The notes under the pieces were generated by a model. The model was not told the DNA's origin. It saw nothing but the letters and a program-made list of their open reading frames with translations, and searched no databases. Positions 1 to 13,400 of a stretch of DNA of 64,000 nucleotides are shown here, in pieces. Each line of letters opens with the position of its first letter. The stretch's first letter is position 1. Origin of the DNA: Apiotrichum sp. Y4204 (taxonomy: Eukaryota; Basidiomycota; Tremellomycetes; Trichosporonales; Trichosporonaceae); the NCBI GenBank assembly GCA_025531455.1, contig JAMYHL010000004.1, forward strand, positions 124,001 to 188,000. Reading direction: 5' to 3'. Position numbers and translations under genes: made by a program.

Positions 1-388
1 CGCGTCGCCCGCTGGCATCCACACGCTCTGCCCGTGCCGGAGCTGCCAAACACTGACGTCTTGAAGCGCCTGATTGTTACCCACACTCATCCTCTTGCAA
101 CTGCACATTTGCGTTTCCCGTGTACACCACTGTTCAATCCCGAACACCGCGTCGCGACCATCCCACGTAGCGCGCTATCCATGCTTCTAGCGGCCATCCG
201 TGTCTAGGAAACAAGTTGTTCGCCCAGCAAGGAACACGTGAACACGCGTTCGACTCGCGAGAGGACCATCCCGGCACACGAGCTCGCCGCAACCCGCGCC
301 GTGCCGCTTCACTCATCCCATCCGTCCTCCCCTCTCTCCCAACTCACATCCATCTTATCCCCTCTCCCTCTCTTGTCCCACCGCCGCC
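1..388. other. 5' flank of the kelch gene
   Basis: No reading frame here is convincing. The last 100 bases are C/T-rich and lead into a start codon at 389 in a good context (CCGCCGCCATGG). This is most likely promoter and leader of the downstream kelch gene. The far left may also hold the end of a neighbour cut off by the window edge. Confidence 0.5.
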
Positions 389-3300
389 ATGGCCATCTTT
401 AACAAGAAGAAGAAGGACAAGGAGCGCGACCGCGAGCAGGGCACGCGCTCCCCATCAAACTCGGCGCCTGTCGCCCACGGGTGAGCTCTCATATCGAAGT
501 CCCAAGCTCTATCACTCTAACACCCAGACAACAGCAGTCGATGGCTGCGGCCGCGCGCAATGTGTCCGACTCGTTCGCACCGGCAGGCCCTGGGGGAATG
601 CAGGGTGGGCAGAACCCCAGCATGCGCCGCAAGACAAACTCGGTATCGAATGTGAGTTGGCGCACGCGAACCGCCGCAGTATACTGACTTCTCTAAGCCT
701 GGTCAGCAGTTCCCGGGCCCGACCGGTCCAGGAATGCAGGCGGGTGGGCCTTTGGGTCGTCAATCACCCGCACCAGGCGGGCCCAGCTTCCCGGCCACCG
801 GTGCCGTGTCCCTTCCCAGCCAACTGCAGCCCGCTGGGCCGCCGATTCAAGGCCAGATACCCCCTGGCGCCGCTCCGCCGACAGGCGCGCCACAGGCAGC
901 GGGGCAAACGTCGTCAAACCCGGGCTACCCGTGGTCGACTCGTCAGCTGCGTCCATACCAGATGCAGACCAACCCGCCGAGCGCTCCCATCACCCCATTC
1001 CCCCGCTACGGGTTCAGTGTCCCGCCGTATCCCTCGCACAGTGGCCACATCCTGCTCTTTGGTGGTTTAGTGCGGGACCGCGCCCACAACGACCTGTGGA
1101 GTCTTGATGTTCGCGACTGCTCGCTGCAGCTCGTCAAGACGCGCGGAGACGCGCCTCTGCCCCGTATCGGCCACATCAGCGCGATTGCCGACCGCATTAT
1201 GCTCGTCTTTGGCGGTGACACTAAAATCAGCGAGGACGACCGCCAGGACGACGGTCTCTACGTTCTTGACTTGCGCACGCAGGAGTGGACCCAAGTTCCC
1301 GTTCTGGCTGGACCGACCGGGAGGTATGGCCACGCCGCGTGCATGCACGGAGGATGCCTCTACGTCCACGGCGGTCACGTCGACGGCCGCAACCTCGACG
1401 ACCTGTGGTCGTTTGACATTCGCCAGCTCGGCCAGGGTAACGGTCCGTACAAGTGGGAGCGCATCTCGTACGCCAACGCCGCACCGCTCGCGCGTACTGG
1501 CCACACGCTTGTGCCGTTCAAGAACAAGCTTTACCTGTTTGGTGGTACGGACGGTGACTACCACTACAACGACTCGTGGTCGCTCGACCTCATTACTGGC
1601 ATGTGGACGGAGCTCGAGTGTATCGGCTACATTCCCATTCCCCGTGAGGGGCACGCTGCCGCGATTGTGGACGATGTTGTGTATGTGTTTGGTGGACGCG
1701 ACGTCCATGGCAAGGACCTCGGTGACCTCGCCGCATTCCGCATCTCCAACCAGCGCTGGTACATGTTCCAGAACATGGGCCCGGCGCCGATGGCAAAGTC
1801 GGGACACAGCCTCTGTGCAGCGCACGGCAAGGTCTTCGTCATTGGTGGCGAGTCGAACCAGTCCCCACAGCTGCAGCGCGACGACCCCAACACGGTGCAC
1901 ATTCTCGACACCACAAAGATCAAGTACCCGACCGACCAAAGCGCCCCGCGCCGTACCCGGACCACATCGGATGCCACTGACATTCGGCCCTCTGCGGCCG
2001 GCCAGGGACCATACACCCAGCAAAACGGACCCGGCGGGCCCATCAACGGCCAGCAGCCGTTCACCGGATCCCGGTCTGTCGACAACCTGCATCGCTCGAC
2101 TTCTCCTCCCGCCATGGTACCGGAACCGCGCCCTCTGGTCATCGCAAACGACACGACGGGCAACCAACCCGGCAAGCCGGAGAGCAGGTCCGAGTCGGTC
2201 GACCCGGCCGCTGGCTCCGGTGGCGCCGCGTACGGCGGCGCCGTTATGGGCGGTGTTGCCGGTGCCGCTGCAGGTGCCGCGACGAACGCGCTCCGCCCGG
2301 GCAATGGCGTGCCTCCGCAGCGCCCGAAGCGCGATGACGATGAAGAGTACCGCCGCGCAATGTCTCCCGGCATGAACACGAACGGCACCGAGGCGTCCAC
2401 CCCGCCTGCCGACCGCATCGTCACCCCGCATGACGGCCCCTCCTCGCCAAGTCACTCCACCCCCCGCTCGGGCCAGCCTGGCTCCCCGACTCTGGCATCT
2501 GCCCAAACCATTCACCCGAACGCAGCCCGCAATTCGCGCAGCCCGCCGCCGCAGCTCCGTATGGGCGAGAACGGCGAGCGCCCTGCTCTTCCCCCCGACG
2601 CTTTCTACTTTAGCGGCAAGTCGCCTACGAACGGCAGCAGCCGCCCGGGGTCCATGAGCGGGCGGCCTGGATCCCTGCTTGGATCCATGAATGCCCGGCC
2701 TGGGTCGGTGGTTGGCCGTCCTGGGTCGATCGTTGGCCGTCCGGGGTCCATTGCCGGAACAGCTGACTTGGTTCGGGAACTTAAGGCGCGCGAGACTGAG
2801 GCTGAGAACGCCAAACGCCGCGAGAATGCCCTGCGTGTTGTCCTGAGCCGCGCGATCAAGCAGGGCTTCGTGGTCGAGGACGAGGAGGAGCTGGAACTCC
2901 CGCCTGCCGAGACACTTGAGGACGAGTCGACGCAGCGGGTTGTCGAGGCTCTTATCCAGCTTAAGCAGGAAAAGGCCAACCTCCAGAACGACGTTGCTGC
3001 GATGATGAAGGTCGCCAACGAGAAGGTCATGGAGGCCGAGCGGTTGCAGAAGAGCACGCTCCAGGAGGCCTCGTACTACCGCGCCAAGTCGATGGCCCTC
3101 GAGAGCGGCTCGGACGTTGACCTGAAGCGCCTCGAGGCGGAGCGCATCGCCGACCTGGAGCACCACCTCTCGTCCATCAATGCCGAGTACGAGAAGAACC
3201 GCAGGGACCTGGAGCGCATGCAGGACGAGCTCACGCAGTACACTGAGCTGAGCACGGCGGCGACGGACCGCGAGGCGGAGACTATCAAGCGCTTCGAGGA

Positions 3301-5726
3301 GATGGAGGAGGAGAACACGCGTCTTGCCCAGGAACTTGAGGACCTGCGGCAACACAGCTCGACGCATGAGAAGACGCTGCGCGAACACTCGGAGCGCTCC
3401 ATCACGCTCACGTCGTTGCAGCAGCAGCGCGAGGCCGAGCGCGACGACTACAAGACGCAGCTCGAGAACGCGCTTGCCAAGCAGAGCGAGTACCTCGTCA
3501 TCATTGAGCAGTCGCAGGCGTCCATCTCCTCTGCCGGCACCCGCGCCACAGAGCTCGAGTCGATGCACAGCCAAGCAAAGGAGCAGATTGCCCAGCTCGA
3601 GGCCGACCTTCTCGACGCCCGCCGGCAGCTCGAGGACCGGACGCGCGAGGCCGAGCAGGCGAATGCACGCGCTGCCGAGGCCGAGGCACTGCACACCAGC
3701 ACGCGCGACGAGGCGAACAATCTTCGTTCTCTCAACACCGGCCACCTCAGCGAGCTTCTCGTCTTCCACCGCAGCGGCAACGACACCAACGAGCGCTCCC
3801 TCAAGGGGCACCAGGACCAGATGCGTGCCCTCGAGGAGGAAAAGTCGTCGCTCCTCAGGCTCCTCCGCGAGGCCGGCCAGCGCGTGGACGCGACCGAGGC
3901 CGCGGCCACCGCCCACCGCCAGAAGGCCCGCGACCTCGAGACTTCCCACCAGTCGCTTCGTGCCGACATGCGCGCTCAGCGCACCCAGCTGCTCGGCGCG
4001 CAGAAGGAGATGGCCAAGTACCGCGACCTGTACGCGTCCAAGGACGCCGAGCTGCTGGAGCGCGACCAGGCCGTCACCGAGCTGCAGACGCGTGTCTCTC
4101 TGCTGCGCAAGATGATGGGCGACCACGGCATCACCGTTACCGACAACGAGCTCGACAATGCCGAGATGCCGTCGACCTCGGACCTCGAGAGCAAGTTGCG
4201 CGACAAGACGCGTGCCGTCGAGAACTCGCAGCGCGAGATTGAGGAGCTCACTGCCCGGGTGCTCGCCGCCGAGGAGAAGAGCGATGCCCTCAACCGCCAC
4301 GTTGAGCGGATGAACAACCGCAGCGGCAGCAGCGCCTCTATGCGGTCCCCGTCTCCTGGCGGTGCGTCTGCCAGCGAAGCGCGCGCGCTCGAGGCCGAGC
4401 GCAAGGTGCAGGAGCTCGAGGAGAAGCTCACCGCCGTCGAGAGCGACTACCAGACTGCCGTGCGCTACGTCAAGGGCACGGAGAAGATGCTCAACCGCAT
4501 GAAGGTGGGAAATAAAATGCATAATCCATGCTGACTCTAGACCGAGCTCACAAAACAAAAGACGACCAACATTCAGCTCTCCACCGAGCTCGACTCTCTG
4601 CGTGGCCGGTCAGCGTCCGTCGAGCCCGGAGCGCGCATCACTGGGCGGTCAACGCCATCCGAGGGCGACCTGTCGCGGAGACTGCATACCGTGCAGACGC
4701 AGTACGCAAGCTTGCAGGCCGAGCTGGCCGCGTCGCAGGATGTGCTTTCGGCACGGAACCGCGAGGTAGACGTCCTGCGCATGCGCATAGAGGAGACGGA
4801 ACGCGACAGCGAAATGCTCCGCGAGGACCTCATGCAGGCTCAGCATCGCATCGCGACGCTGCTCGAGATGAACCAGTCGGGCATTCACCTCGGGAGCGAC
4901 GACGACGACGAGCGCACCGCGCTCCGCCGCGGATCGAGCGCATCCTCTGATGGAGGATCAATGACTTTTGACAAGGTTAGTAGCGATAAGGAAATCAAGC
5001 GGGACCACAAGCGGGATCACCTCGGCCGGGAGTTTGTGGAGCGCGGGATGGTCGAGTCTGTGTATTCGGGCCTGCAGCCAGAGCTCGCGTATACGGGGCC
5101 AGAAGCGGGAGACCAGCAGTCTGTCTCTGTGCCACCTGTGGCTGTGCCTGTGCATTGCTCCCCTCACGGTCACTTTTCTCGACCCACATCGCCTGCGTAC
5201 GCTGGCGAGCTGGCATATGCTGCTGAACAGTCTCCTCCCTTTATGAACCGGGAGGTGCACGGAGAGCCACATCAAGCAACCTCCACTCCCCATGTGACCT
5301 CGCCCAGTCTCCTCCTTCCCGTCGAGGAGGTGCACGCTCTGCATGGCGAGGGCGGTGTGCCGCGGCGCGTGCGCGCCCAGTCCGCCGCTGTGGGCGAGCA
5401 GTGGCGCTCAGGCCCAGCGCGTACGGTTAGCTATGTGGTAGTGTAATTGGATGTGGGACGTGGGCCGTGGGCTGTGGACCGTGGACCCCTGGTTGTGATC
5501 GATCGTATGGGCATCTGCTGACTCTGTGCAGTTTACAAAGGAGCTCAAGCAGTGGGAGCGGGCACGGTCCCCCGGCGCCAACGACAGCGATCTGGACCTC
5601 GAGCACGCCCCGCCCTCGGCAACGCATGCAACGCATGCGACGCATGGCGCCCCGGCCCCTGCAAACGTGAATGGGACACACGACGCCCTGAACGGCACGC
5701 CTGCGCCTGGGCCTGCGCCGATGTGA
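389..5726 (+). CDS. Tea1/Kel1-like kelch-repeat and coiled-coil cell-polarity protein
   Basis: Predicted exons are 389-480, 528-651, 698-4504, 4541-5425 and 5532-5726, which join in frame into about 1,700 residues. The N terminus is short and lysine-rich. Residues about 180-485 hold a kelch propeller with blade signatures such as ILLFGG, LYLFGG, VYVFGG and VFVIGG and GH pairs (RIGH, RYGH, RTGH, REGH, KSGH). A disordered Ser/Pro region follows, with a short RPGS-type repeat near 2640-2760. Residues about 765-1455 form a long heptad-rich coiled coil. Kelch followed by a long coiled coil is the architecture of fungal Tea1, Kel1 and Kel2, which mark cell ends and act with formins and microtubule plus ends at the cortex; that role is inferred from the family. 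The start at 389 was chosen because exon 1 plus exon 2 (216 nt) opens exon 3 in frame. The boundary of exon 4 is uncertain: GTTAGT at 4976 and GTTAGC at 5426 are both in-phase donors for the 5532 exon. Confidence 0.88.
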
Positions 5727-8700
5727 AGAGCGCGATGTGATGAGACGAGTAGATATAGAACAGTGCTAGTGGTTGTGGATACGTCAGTACGCTGGTGCTA
5801 GTGTGTACGCGCATGTGATGATGCTTTCTTTGGAGCAAGTGCAGTTGAGAGTGCAGCTTACATGAGAGATTGATTGGGAGGGATGTACACCTGTCCTGTG
5901 CGGGATGGGGGAGATGACTGAATGAGGCATGGCGGAGGGTCATTAGATCATCAGACATAAGAAGCAGGATCGACAGCGGCGTAGCGCGCTGGGGTGATAC
6001 TCATTTACTCAACAAGTGCCGACTTGCAGCAGGTATCATTGTTATGGTTATCTCAACACATTCCCATTTTTCTACGATTCATCCGTTCCGTCCGGACATG
6101 AGATCATCAAGCGGGATACAAACACAACAAACAAAAACACCCCACACGCAGACCCGGAGCATACCCCAACAGAGCACGCCGCAAAACACGGCGCTCGGGC
6201 CTCGATACAGACATTCCACACAATCACAAGACCACAAACTCACAAACTCACAAACTCGGAACCCACGTACTATATACACTCTCTTACTGCTGTTTCCGAT
6301 CACGCCGGATCGAGTAATATTAATCAAATCCGTAATCAGAGTTGTGTTCACCGGACCGGCACAGGGCCAGGGGCCGGCACGCGAGCTTGTAGTAGTGTGG
6401 GTGTTTGGTCCTGCTCGAGCGTAACGTACCTATCGTGCTGTCTGAGGTGCCTCCAGCTCCAGGCTAGCTCCAGGTCACATACAGTACATACCCCGCCTGG
6501 AACGCAGGCGTACAGGTACCCAACCTTGGTCTCGGCATGTCCGAGCGTAGCGCCCGGGATAGGCGGGGATCGGATATCGGGGGCGCGGCGGACATGACCC
6601 GTCGTCTCTGTATCGACATGAAGGCACAAGGCGGGGAAGCGCTCAAGTAGACAGACATGAAACCACATGCATAAGCGGCAGGCTGCGTACTTTATCTGCT
6701 CGCTGCTCCGTACGTTCCGGCCGTGTCGTCATCCACCCACAGCAGCCATTGTTTGTGTGCATGTGATCAAGAACGCAAACTAGGCAGACTGACGTGGTGG
6801 GGGGGGCGAGGGTGGGTATCGAAGGGTGGAGGATGAAGGGTGAAGGGCCCAGTGCGCGCATGCTCCAAGCTCCAGTATGCCTGACGCGTACGAGGGCAAA
6901 CGCGCGCGTCTACCCCACACGATAGGTGGTTCAGCCCTGTACACCATATCCTGAGACAGTGGTATCTCCGACATCCGAACACGTTTCACGCACGGCGTGC
7001 AGCATGCAGCCTTTGGCCCTCTTGCCCTTTGGCCCCTCTTGCCCTCCTGGCCTCTTGCCTGCCCTTCTACACTTTGACACTGACTCAGGGCCCTGGAGCA
7101 TGAACGCGATCGGGTGCACCACAGCGAGCACGCGGTGCGACACGATGCGACACGGTGCGATACGGCGCGACACGACGCCATCGCGCCACAGCCCACAACG
7201 AGCGTCTGGTGGTATGGCCAGTAAGGCATCCAAGGCATCCGTGGCATCCGCGGCATCCACGATATCCACTTCACTGAATCACTGTCGCGCTCCGCGCGAC
7301 GCGTGCTTGCTTCCGAGCCTGACCCTGTGTATCCGGATCTCCTGCACTGTGCTCTCCTGTGGAGCTAGCTACCTGGCGCTCAGCCCATGGGCCCATGAGT
7401 CTGCGTATATGAGACCCATATGCTCCACGCTCCCAGTACGCGCCCGCCTCTTCTTTCTCCTTTCTTCACCGGATCACCGGCTTGCGCTCCGGCTCACCCT
7501 GCGCCATCCGGGGCATCCGGGCGCCGCGGCCCTGAGGGCTGCCGAGAGAGGCGACCCAGGACCTGGGCGAGGGGCCGAGCCAGAGGCCCAGCCAGGGGGG
7601 ACTACCTGGTCTTTGGAGGGTGCGGCGCGTGCTGCCGTGATACCTGCGGTGGTGGTACGTGATGCCGCAGATGGAAATAATTGGGAGATGCAAGAGGGTG
7701 CATAAATTTGTAGCTTGCAGCAATAATCCACGCACACGAGGACATCCCAATGCACGCGCACCCGAGGCCGGGAAAGGGTCAGGGGCAGGGTCAGGGGCCG
7801 GCCAGCGGCTCGCTGGTAGTACCATGTACCGTGGGTCTGGGCCTGGATCGCCAGCTGGGAGGAAGGTCGAAGTTCGGCGAGGGGAGGGCGAGGGAGCAGA
7901 GGGATAAAGGAAACGGGGGTGACGCGGTTCTCTATCTCTGCCAGTTGTGATCCTGTTGGCGCTGCACGAGCTGTGATTGCTTGCTTGAATCTGAGCCTCT
8001 CCTCTGATGCCGATCCGCTTCTCTTGTGATCTGATACCGCTGCCCCTGGTGGTTCCGGGTGGCGTTCCTATTCCAGAGCGCTATTAGTTGCGGGTGATCC
8101 GAGCGGTATTAACATTATTAACTTTGCCATATTAAAAACCCTCCCGTGCACGCCGTGACTCTTTCCCCATTTGCCGTCCATTACGTGCCATTACCCTTTT
8201 CTTATTTCCCTCGACTGATTAAATGGCCATAATGGATGTGTTTCAAAAGTGGAAAAAAAATAAACTCTGAGCCAAAAATTAAGAGAATCGTGCCAGGACA
8301 AGAACAGCCAGGATGTGGAACGAGTTATGTAATCGGAAAAGGACAGAAGAAGGTGTAGAAAAAGATAGAGTGCCGCTGATTACCCTCGGTCTATGCGCCC
8401 CCTCATGCCGCGTCTTCCCCTCTATCGCTTCCCTAGCTGGCCTAGCTTCCCTCTCTCCCACTCCATTAATTCCCTCCCTGGCCCTCCTTCCTCCTTTGGC
8501 AGTCACACATCCGGAGACCGGATCCTCGCTGCTCTGCCCCTTCCGGTCCGTTCCTCTCCCCTACCGGCCGCACCTCTGGAGCTCTGGAAGTTGGGTTTCT
8601 TATCGTTTTCCCTCTGCGATTCTGCCTATTTCTGATGCATTTTCCTGCGGCCTGTGGGGCGTGTGCTTAACCTGCGACGCAGACTACACACGTAAACCAC

Positions 8701-10411
8701 ACGTACTCCACCCGCACCCTTTCACCTTCATCCCAGCTCGCAGTTAGCACTCCCGGGTCATTCCGCCTTGCCTCTCTCGTACTCTTGTTACAGCCAGGTC
8801 CATGGCGCCGCCACTGCCAACTGGGCCCATTCCATCCCAATTCAATCCATCTCCATCGCCATCCATCCCACTGACATCCCCTCCCTTCCCCATCACCTGT
8901 TCTCTCTACATCACTCTCAGCCCTCTGCACGACGGCCACCGGCATCCCATCTCCCTCGGCGTGCACTTTCGCACTGGCACTCGGTGAGTATCCATCGCTA
9001 TTGCATCATCCCCGACATTCCCCTCCTTGCTCCACCTTCTCTGCTCCGCGCTCCGCGCTGCTCCTTCCCCTCGCACAAAACACCCACCCCTGCCACCTCG
9101 TGCAGACGCCCAGCAGCCAGTGGGCCGGAGGCCAGTGCACGTATCTCGAAACACGCGAATCTCGTCGCTGCGCGCTGCGCGCCGTCGGGCTGCTCACATC
9201 TGCTTTCCTCTTCTGTGCGTTTGGCCGCGCCTTCTGTGCGTACAGAGTAGGGCTGCGCGGATCGGTGCACATTGCGTGCCCGAGCGCCCAAGGGGGTTTG
9301 TCATTATGTGCGAATCGTAGCGGCGCAGGGAGTGGTGCGTCGGGCGCGCTCCGCGTCTGTATGCGTGCCCCTGGACCCATCACGGGTGCGCGCACTGTCC
9401 GCTGGCCACTCTGGGCGTCTGACGGGTCATGCAGTACGCGCAGGCGACTTTTAGGGAGCTAGAGAAAGAGTGTGTAGAAATCCCTGTTTCCGAAGAGGAA
9501 GGAGAACAGGGAGAGGAGAGCGGTCGGTCTGTGTCTGCTCTTCCTGCCTGTCCTGGCGTTTCCTAAGCTTCCTGGCTTTCCTGGCTTTGTGGCTTGCATC
9601 CACAAGGGACACCTTTTTTGTTCTCGCATTGTTGTTACAACTACTCGTACTCTTGCAAACTGGCAACTACTGGGCAACTGGGCAACTGGACTGCACGCCC
9701 ATCTCGTGTCACCGCGTCGACCCACGCATTTTGTCGGACCCTAGGGTCTGCAGCCCGGAACATATGGCGCTCAGCCCACCACTGCCCTTATCCTCATCCC
9801 CATTCTTGTCGTCGTCTTCACTTCGACTACTTCCCTCGTCGCCCCACACGCCCCCTCGGCACACCGCGCCGCCTCATTCCCAACCTCCCTGTCCGCTCAG
9901 GCCGCGTCGAATCAGCGCCCACGCCGGCCCTCCCACTCACACTATCTCCCTTCTTTCGGCTGAAATCTTCTCGTCCATCATCGCGTCTCCGGTCAGATAG
10001 CGCGCACCAGCCCAGCCCAGCACGAGAAACCTTCGCCCGAGACGCGCCGCGGTTGTCGCCACATCCTCCCTACTCCAATCCCCCCATTCCCCTCGTCCTC
10101 CAGCCCTGCCACCTCCCTCCTCCCTCCCCCGTCCCATCACTCCCACTCCCACTCCCACTCCCATCCTCATTCTGTCTCTTCTCTGTACTCCTCACACATC
10201 TCCATCGTCGGTCTCGTTCATTACGCTTACCCTTCTCTAGCCTAGACGGCAGCAGCGTTGTCGCGTCGACCGACGCACGCCTTTCCCTTCCGACCATCGT
10301 CACTCGTTATCCCATCACACGCCCGCCCATCGCCTGCCCTCGTTTTGCACACTGTAAACCTCTCCCTCCACGCCATCCGATACCACCTCCGCGACCTCTT
10401 CCTTTTATCGA
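5727..10411. other. long gene-poor region and leader of the next gene
   Basis: This is 4.7 kb without a convincing gene. Open frames are short and scattered on both strands. There are simple-sequence patches: CACAAACT units near 6235-6258, degenerate GCGACACG units near 7135-7180, GGCATCC units near 7225-7260 and CACTCC units near 10135-10165. About 8100-8280 is A/T-richer. From roughly 9770 the plus strand is strongly C/T-rich and has no ATG until 10412, as expected of a long leader or promoter of the gene starting at 10437. Confidence 0.5.
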
Positions 10412-10453
10412 ATGACCTACATCGACCAGCTCTGCAATGTCTTTGGCCGTTGA
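10412..10453 (+). promoter_or_regulatory. upstream ORF overlapping the start of the 10437 gene
   Basis: ATG at 10412 opens a 13-codon frame (MTYIDQLCNVFGR) that stops at TGA 10451-10453. That is 14 bases past the predicted main start at 10437 and in another frame. It is the first ATG after about 650 ATG-free bases, so a scanning ribosome would meet it first. Overlapping uORFs usually lower translation of the main frame; that effect is an inference here. Confidence 0.5.
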
Positions 10454-13400
10454 CGACGAAGCCCGCAGAGCGCAGGTCACAAGCGCAAAGAAAAAGGTGC
10501 GACGCCGCGTGACAGCGACGCCAGCCCCCGGAGCTAACCCACAGCTCCGACAGTTCCGAGCTTCCCGTTCGGGCGCAGCTGCTTCGCCAGAATCCGCTGC
10601 AACCCTGCGGCCCCGCGCCAACTCGCCTCCTCCACCCACCCCGCTCAACACGAGCGTCGCGGATAACAAGATGGCGACATTTACCATGCCCAGACGCATG
10701 CCGCAGAAGGGTCCGACAACAGAGCCTGTCGCTGCTGCCGAAGACGACATTAAACTCGAGGCTCCACCAACGCGCGCGCAACGGCACACACGCAAGGCGA
10801 GCCGATCGCACCACCGCAGGGACTCGTCGGTTGCCTCGTTCACATTCCCGCCACCAGCGCAAAACAATGCCGTGCAGCACAATGGCCTGCCTCGCGGTTC
10901 GCTCCTGGCCGGGTTTGATCTTCCCTTGCTTGTTCCGTCGGGGGATCTTCCCCCAGACGCCCCACCGACTCTGGAAACTGGCAGTGACAAACACGAGCAT
11001 GACGCAGCATGCAACCCGCGGGAAATAATAACCACCCCTGCCACCCCGATACAGCACTCGCCTGCCATCGTCGAGGAGGAGATTGCCATTGCGCGCTTGA
11101 GTGCGTTTAGTTTTGGTGCCAAGCCGCAGCGGGCCCCACCCTCGTTTCCACTGCCGCCAATCGCACCGACCTCGTCGAGAAACCCAGTCCTTACCCGCAC
11201 GCCGTCCTTTCCCCCTGACCTTGACAGCAGCGACCGGCCCAAGTCTCGGCCAACTTCGCCGAGCCGGAGAAAGCGCCACTCCCACAACCGATCAGAATCC
11301 ATCTCCTTGCCGAATCTCAAACTTGGTGGCGGCGCTCGTCCAAACTCGCTCGGCCTCCCTTCCCCCAATTTCACATCAGCCCCGTCGTCGCCCTTTGGAG
11401 AGCCGGCCCCGCGGTCTTCCTCCCGTCTCAGCACACCACTCAACAGCGGCAGCCGTCTCAAGTTTGAGCCGAGCGACAAGGAAAAGGAAGAGTCGCGCCG
11501 TCGCGCGCTCGACAAGCTCACTGGCGGCCCGAGGGTCGAGGAGCAGCGCCACTCAATTACCCTTCCTTCCTTTGACGACGACGACTATTCGGTTACCTCG
11601 TCGCGCCCGCCGACCCTTCACTCGACCGCGTCTTCGAGCCGGCCCTCATCCCTGGCTGCTTCATCCGGCTCCTTTGGAGGAAGTTCGCTGACGTCCCCTC
11701 TTCCCTGGTCCACCTTTGAGGAGAGCGATCGATGGAGCTTTCCCCATCGCTTTGACCCAAACAAGGAGGATCTCGCCAGCATCAGCTTTGAGCTACCCCC
11801 GGCGCCTAGCAAGACCAGCTCGGTCCTCCTGAACAGCGGTCTTGGCGTGCTTGCCGAGGAGGACGAGACAGAGTCTGATGAGGAGGGCACGGCTGCCGAC
11901 ACTGATATGCGAGCAGGATCGACGTCGTCCGTGGCGGACGCCACCTCGCCAACCGATGACGCCACCCCGGCTGCCGGTCCCACCCCGTCACGCCTCCGTG
12001 AGCTGCACCTTGTTTCAACAAACTCTTCTCGCCGCGGATCAAACCCCGAAGTGAGGGAGAGCTTTGCGCGAACGGTGTCGCAGTCGAGGGAGACGCCCAC
12101 AAAAGGCTACGGGTCGAGCAACAGGCGGCCACGACCTCTCGGCCTCGACGAAGCGAGTGTGTTCATTGCCAATTCGGCAACGTCTCCAAACCGCGTAGGG
12201 CGTTCCAACAGCCTGAACGGCGTCCGCCGCGCGCCATCATCCCGCGGAAGCTCCATCTCATACAAGAAGGATGGAAGCGGGAGCGGATCGTCGCGTGACT
12301 ACAGCATACGAGGCGTTGGATCCCCGCCGACCGCCCCAAGCGATGTCACGTCGCCGACATTCACATCACCACTGAATGATTTTCAAGGCCTTCCCCGTGG
12401 CACCCGCTCTGCATGTCCCCGTCCTAGGAGCCTGATACTTGGGATAGGGGGCACATCGGGGCGCGTCCTTGGCGAGGTTGATGAGGAAGAAGAGGACTCG
12501 ATGTTGGGGTTTCGCGACGATGGCGTCTCGAATGGGCGCCCTAGCTTTGACTCATCACGCGACAGTCTGGATTCGTCTGCATGGGCGCACCGCCGCGACA
12601 GCCGTGACCGCATCGACGCGGAAATGGAACGCGACGCACTGCGGGAAGATGTGGATCTCTGGCGCAAGCGCTGCCGCAACCTCGAAGACCAGCTCGAGAC
12701 GGAGCGGCGCGAAACCTCCCGCCTTCGCGAACGGGTCCGCAAGCTGGGAGATCGCATCCTGCAGCAATCTTCGGCACACGCCGCTGCCCCGTCTCCTAAT
12801 GAGGGACGGGAAATTGCTCAGTCACGCCTAATTGCCGAAATGCGTGACCAGATTTTTAGTTTGGCCTCGGCGCTAGAGCGTGAGCGTACCGAGAAGGCCG
12901 AAGCGCTCTCGCGGGCTGCAGATCTGCAATCCCTGGTTGATGTCGCGGCGAGGACACCGCAGGTCTCGTCCGAGTCCCTGCCCACGACACCAAAGTCCCG
13001 TCCGCGTGCCCTCGAGTCGGCCCAATATGACGACGCCGACTCAAACTTTGCCGATGCGGACGACGAGCATCGTTCGTACGAGCCTAACAGGAACGGACTC
13101 ACTAAGGATGATCCGAACCTGAACCGCATGCGCGGCTGGGGCTTCCCGCAGGGGCCGGTCGACGGTAACAGCAAGGCCAGCAAGCGTGACTCATTCTTCG
13201 GTTTGTCACGCGCCAGGCCGGTACGTGCGCCAAAGGCCAGTGGCTCCGGCCTTGGCCTCGCATGGCCATCCCCGGATGAGGAGGAGCACCACGACCTCCC
13301 GCCCATTGTAGTCGACGACACGAACCGCTCCCTCATCACGCCCGTCTCTCCCTCTCGCGTCGGCCCGAACACCACCGCCTTGAACAGCCGTGTTGTCTCG

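Noticed and set aside
216..1070. 284-codon frame at the left end
   Set aside because: Overlaps the spliced kelch gene in another frame and has no features.
1067..4558. 1,163-codon open frame antisense to the kelch gene
   Set aside because: It mirrors the GC-rich coding strand; the sense strand has clear kelch and coiled-coil motifs and the antisense product has none.
10242..11521. Antisense frames of about 350-400 codons over the coiled-coil gene
   Set aside because: Shadow frames of a low-complexity coding strand, with no domains or sensible start context.
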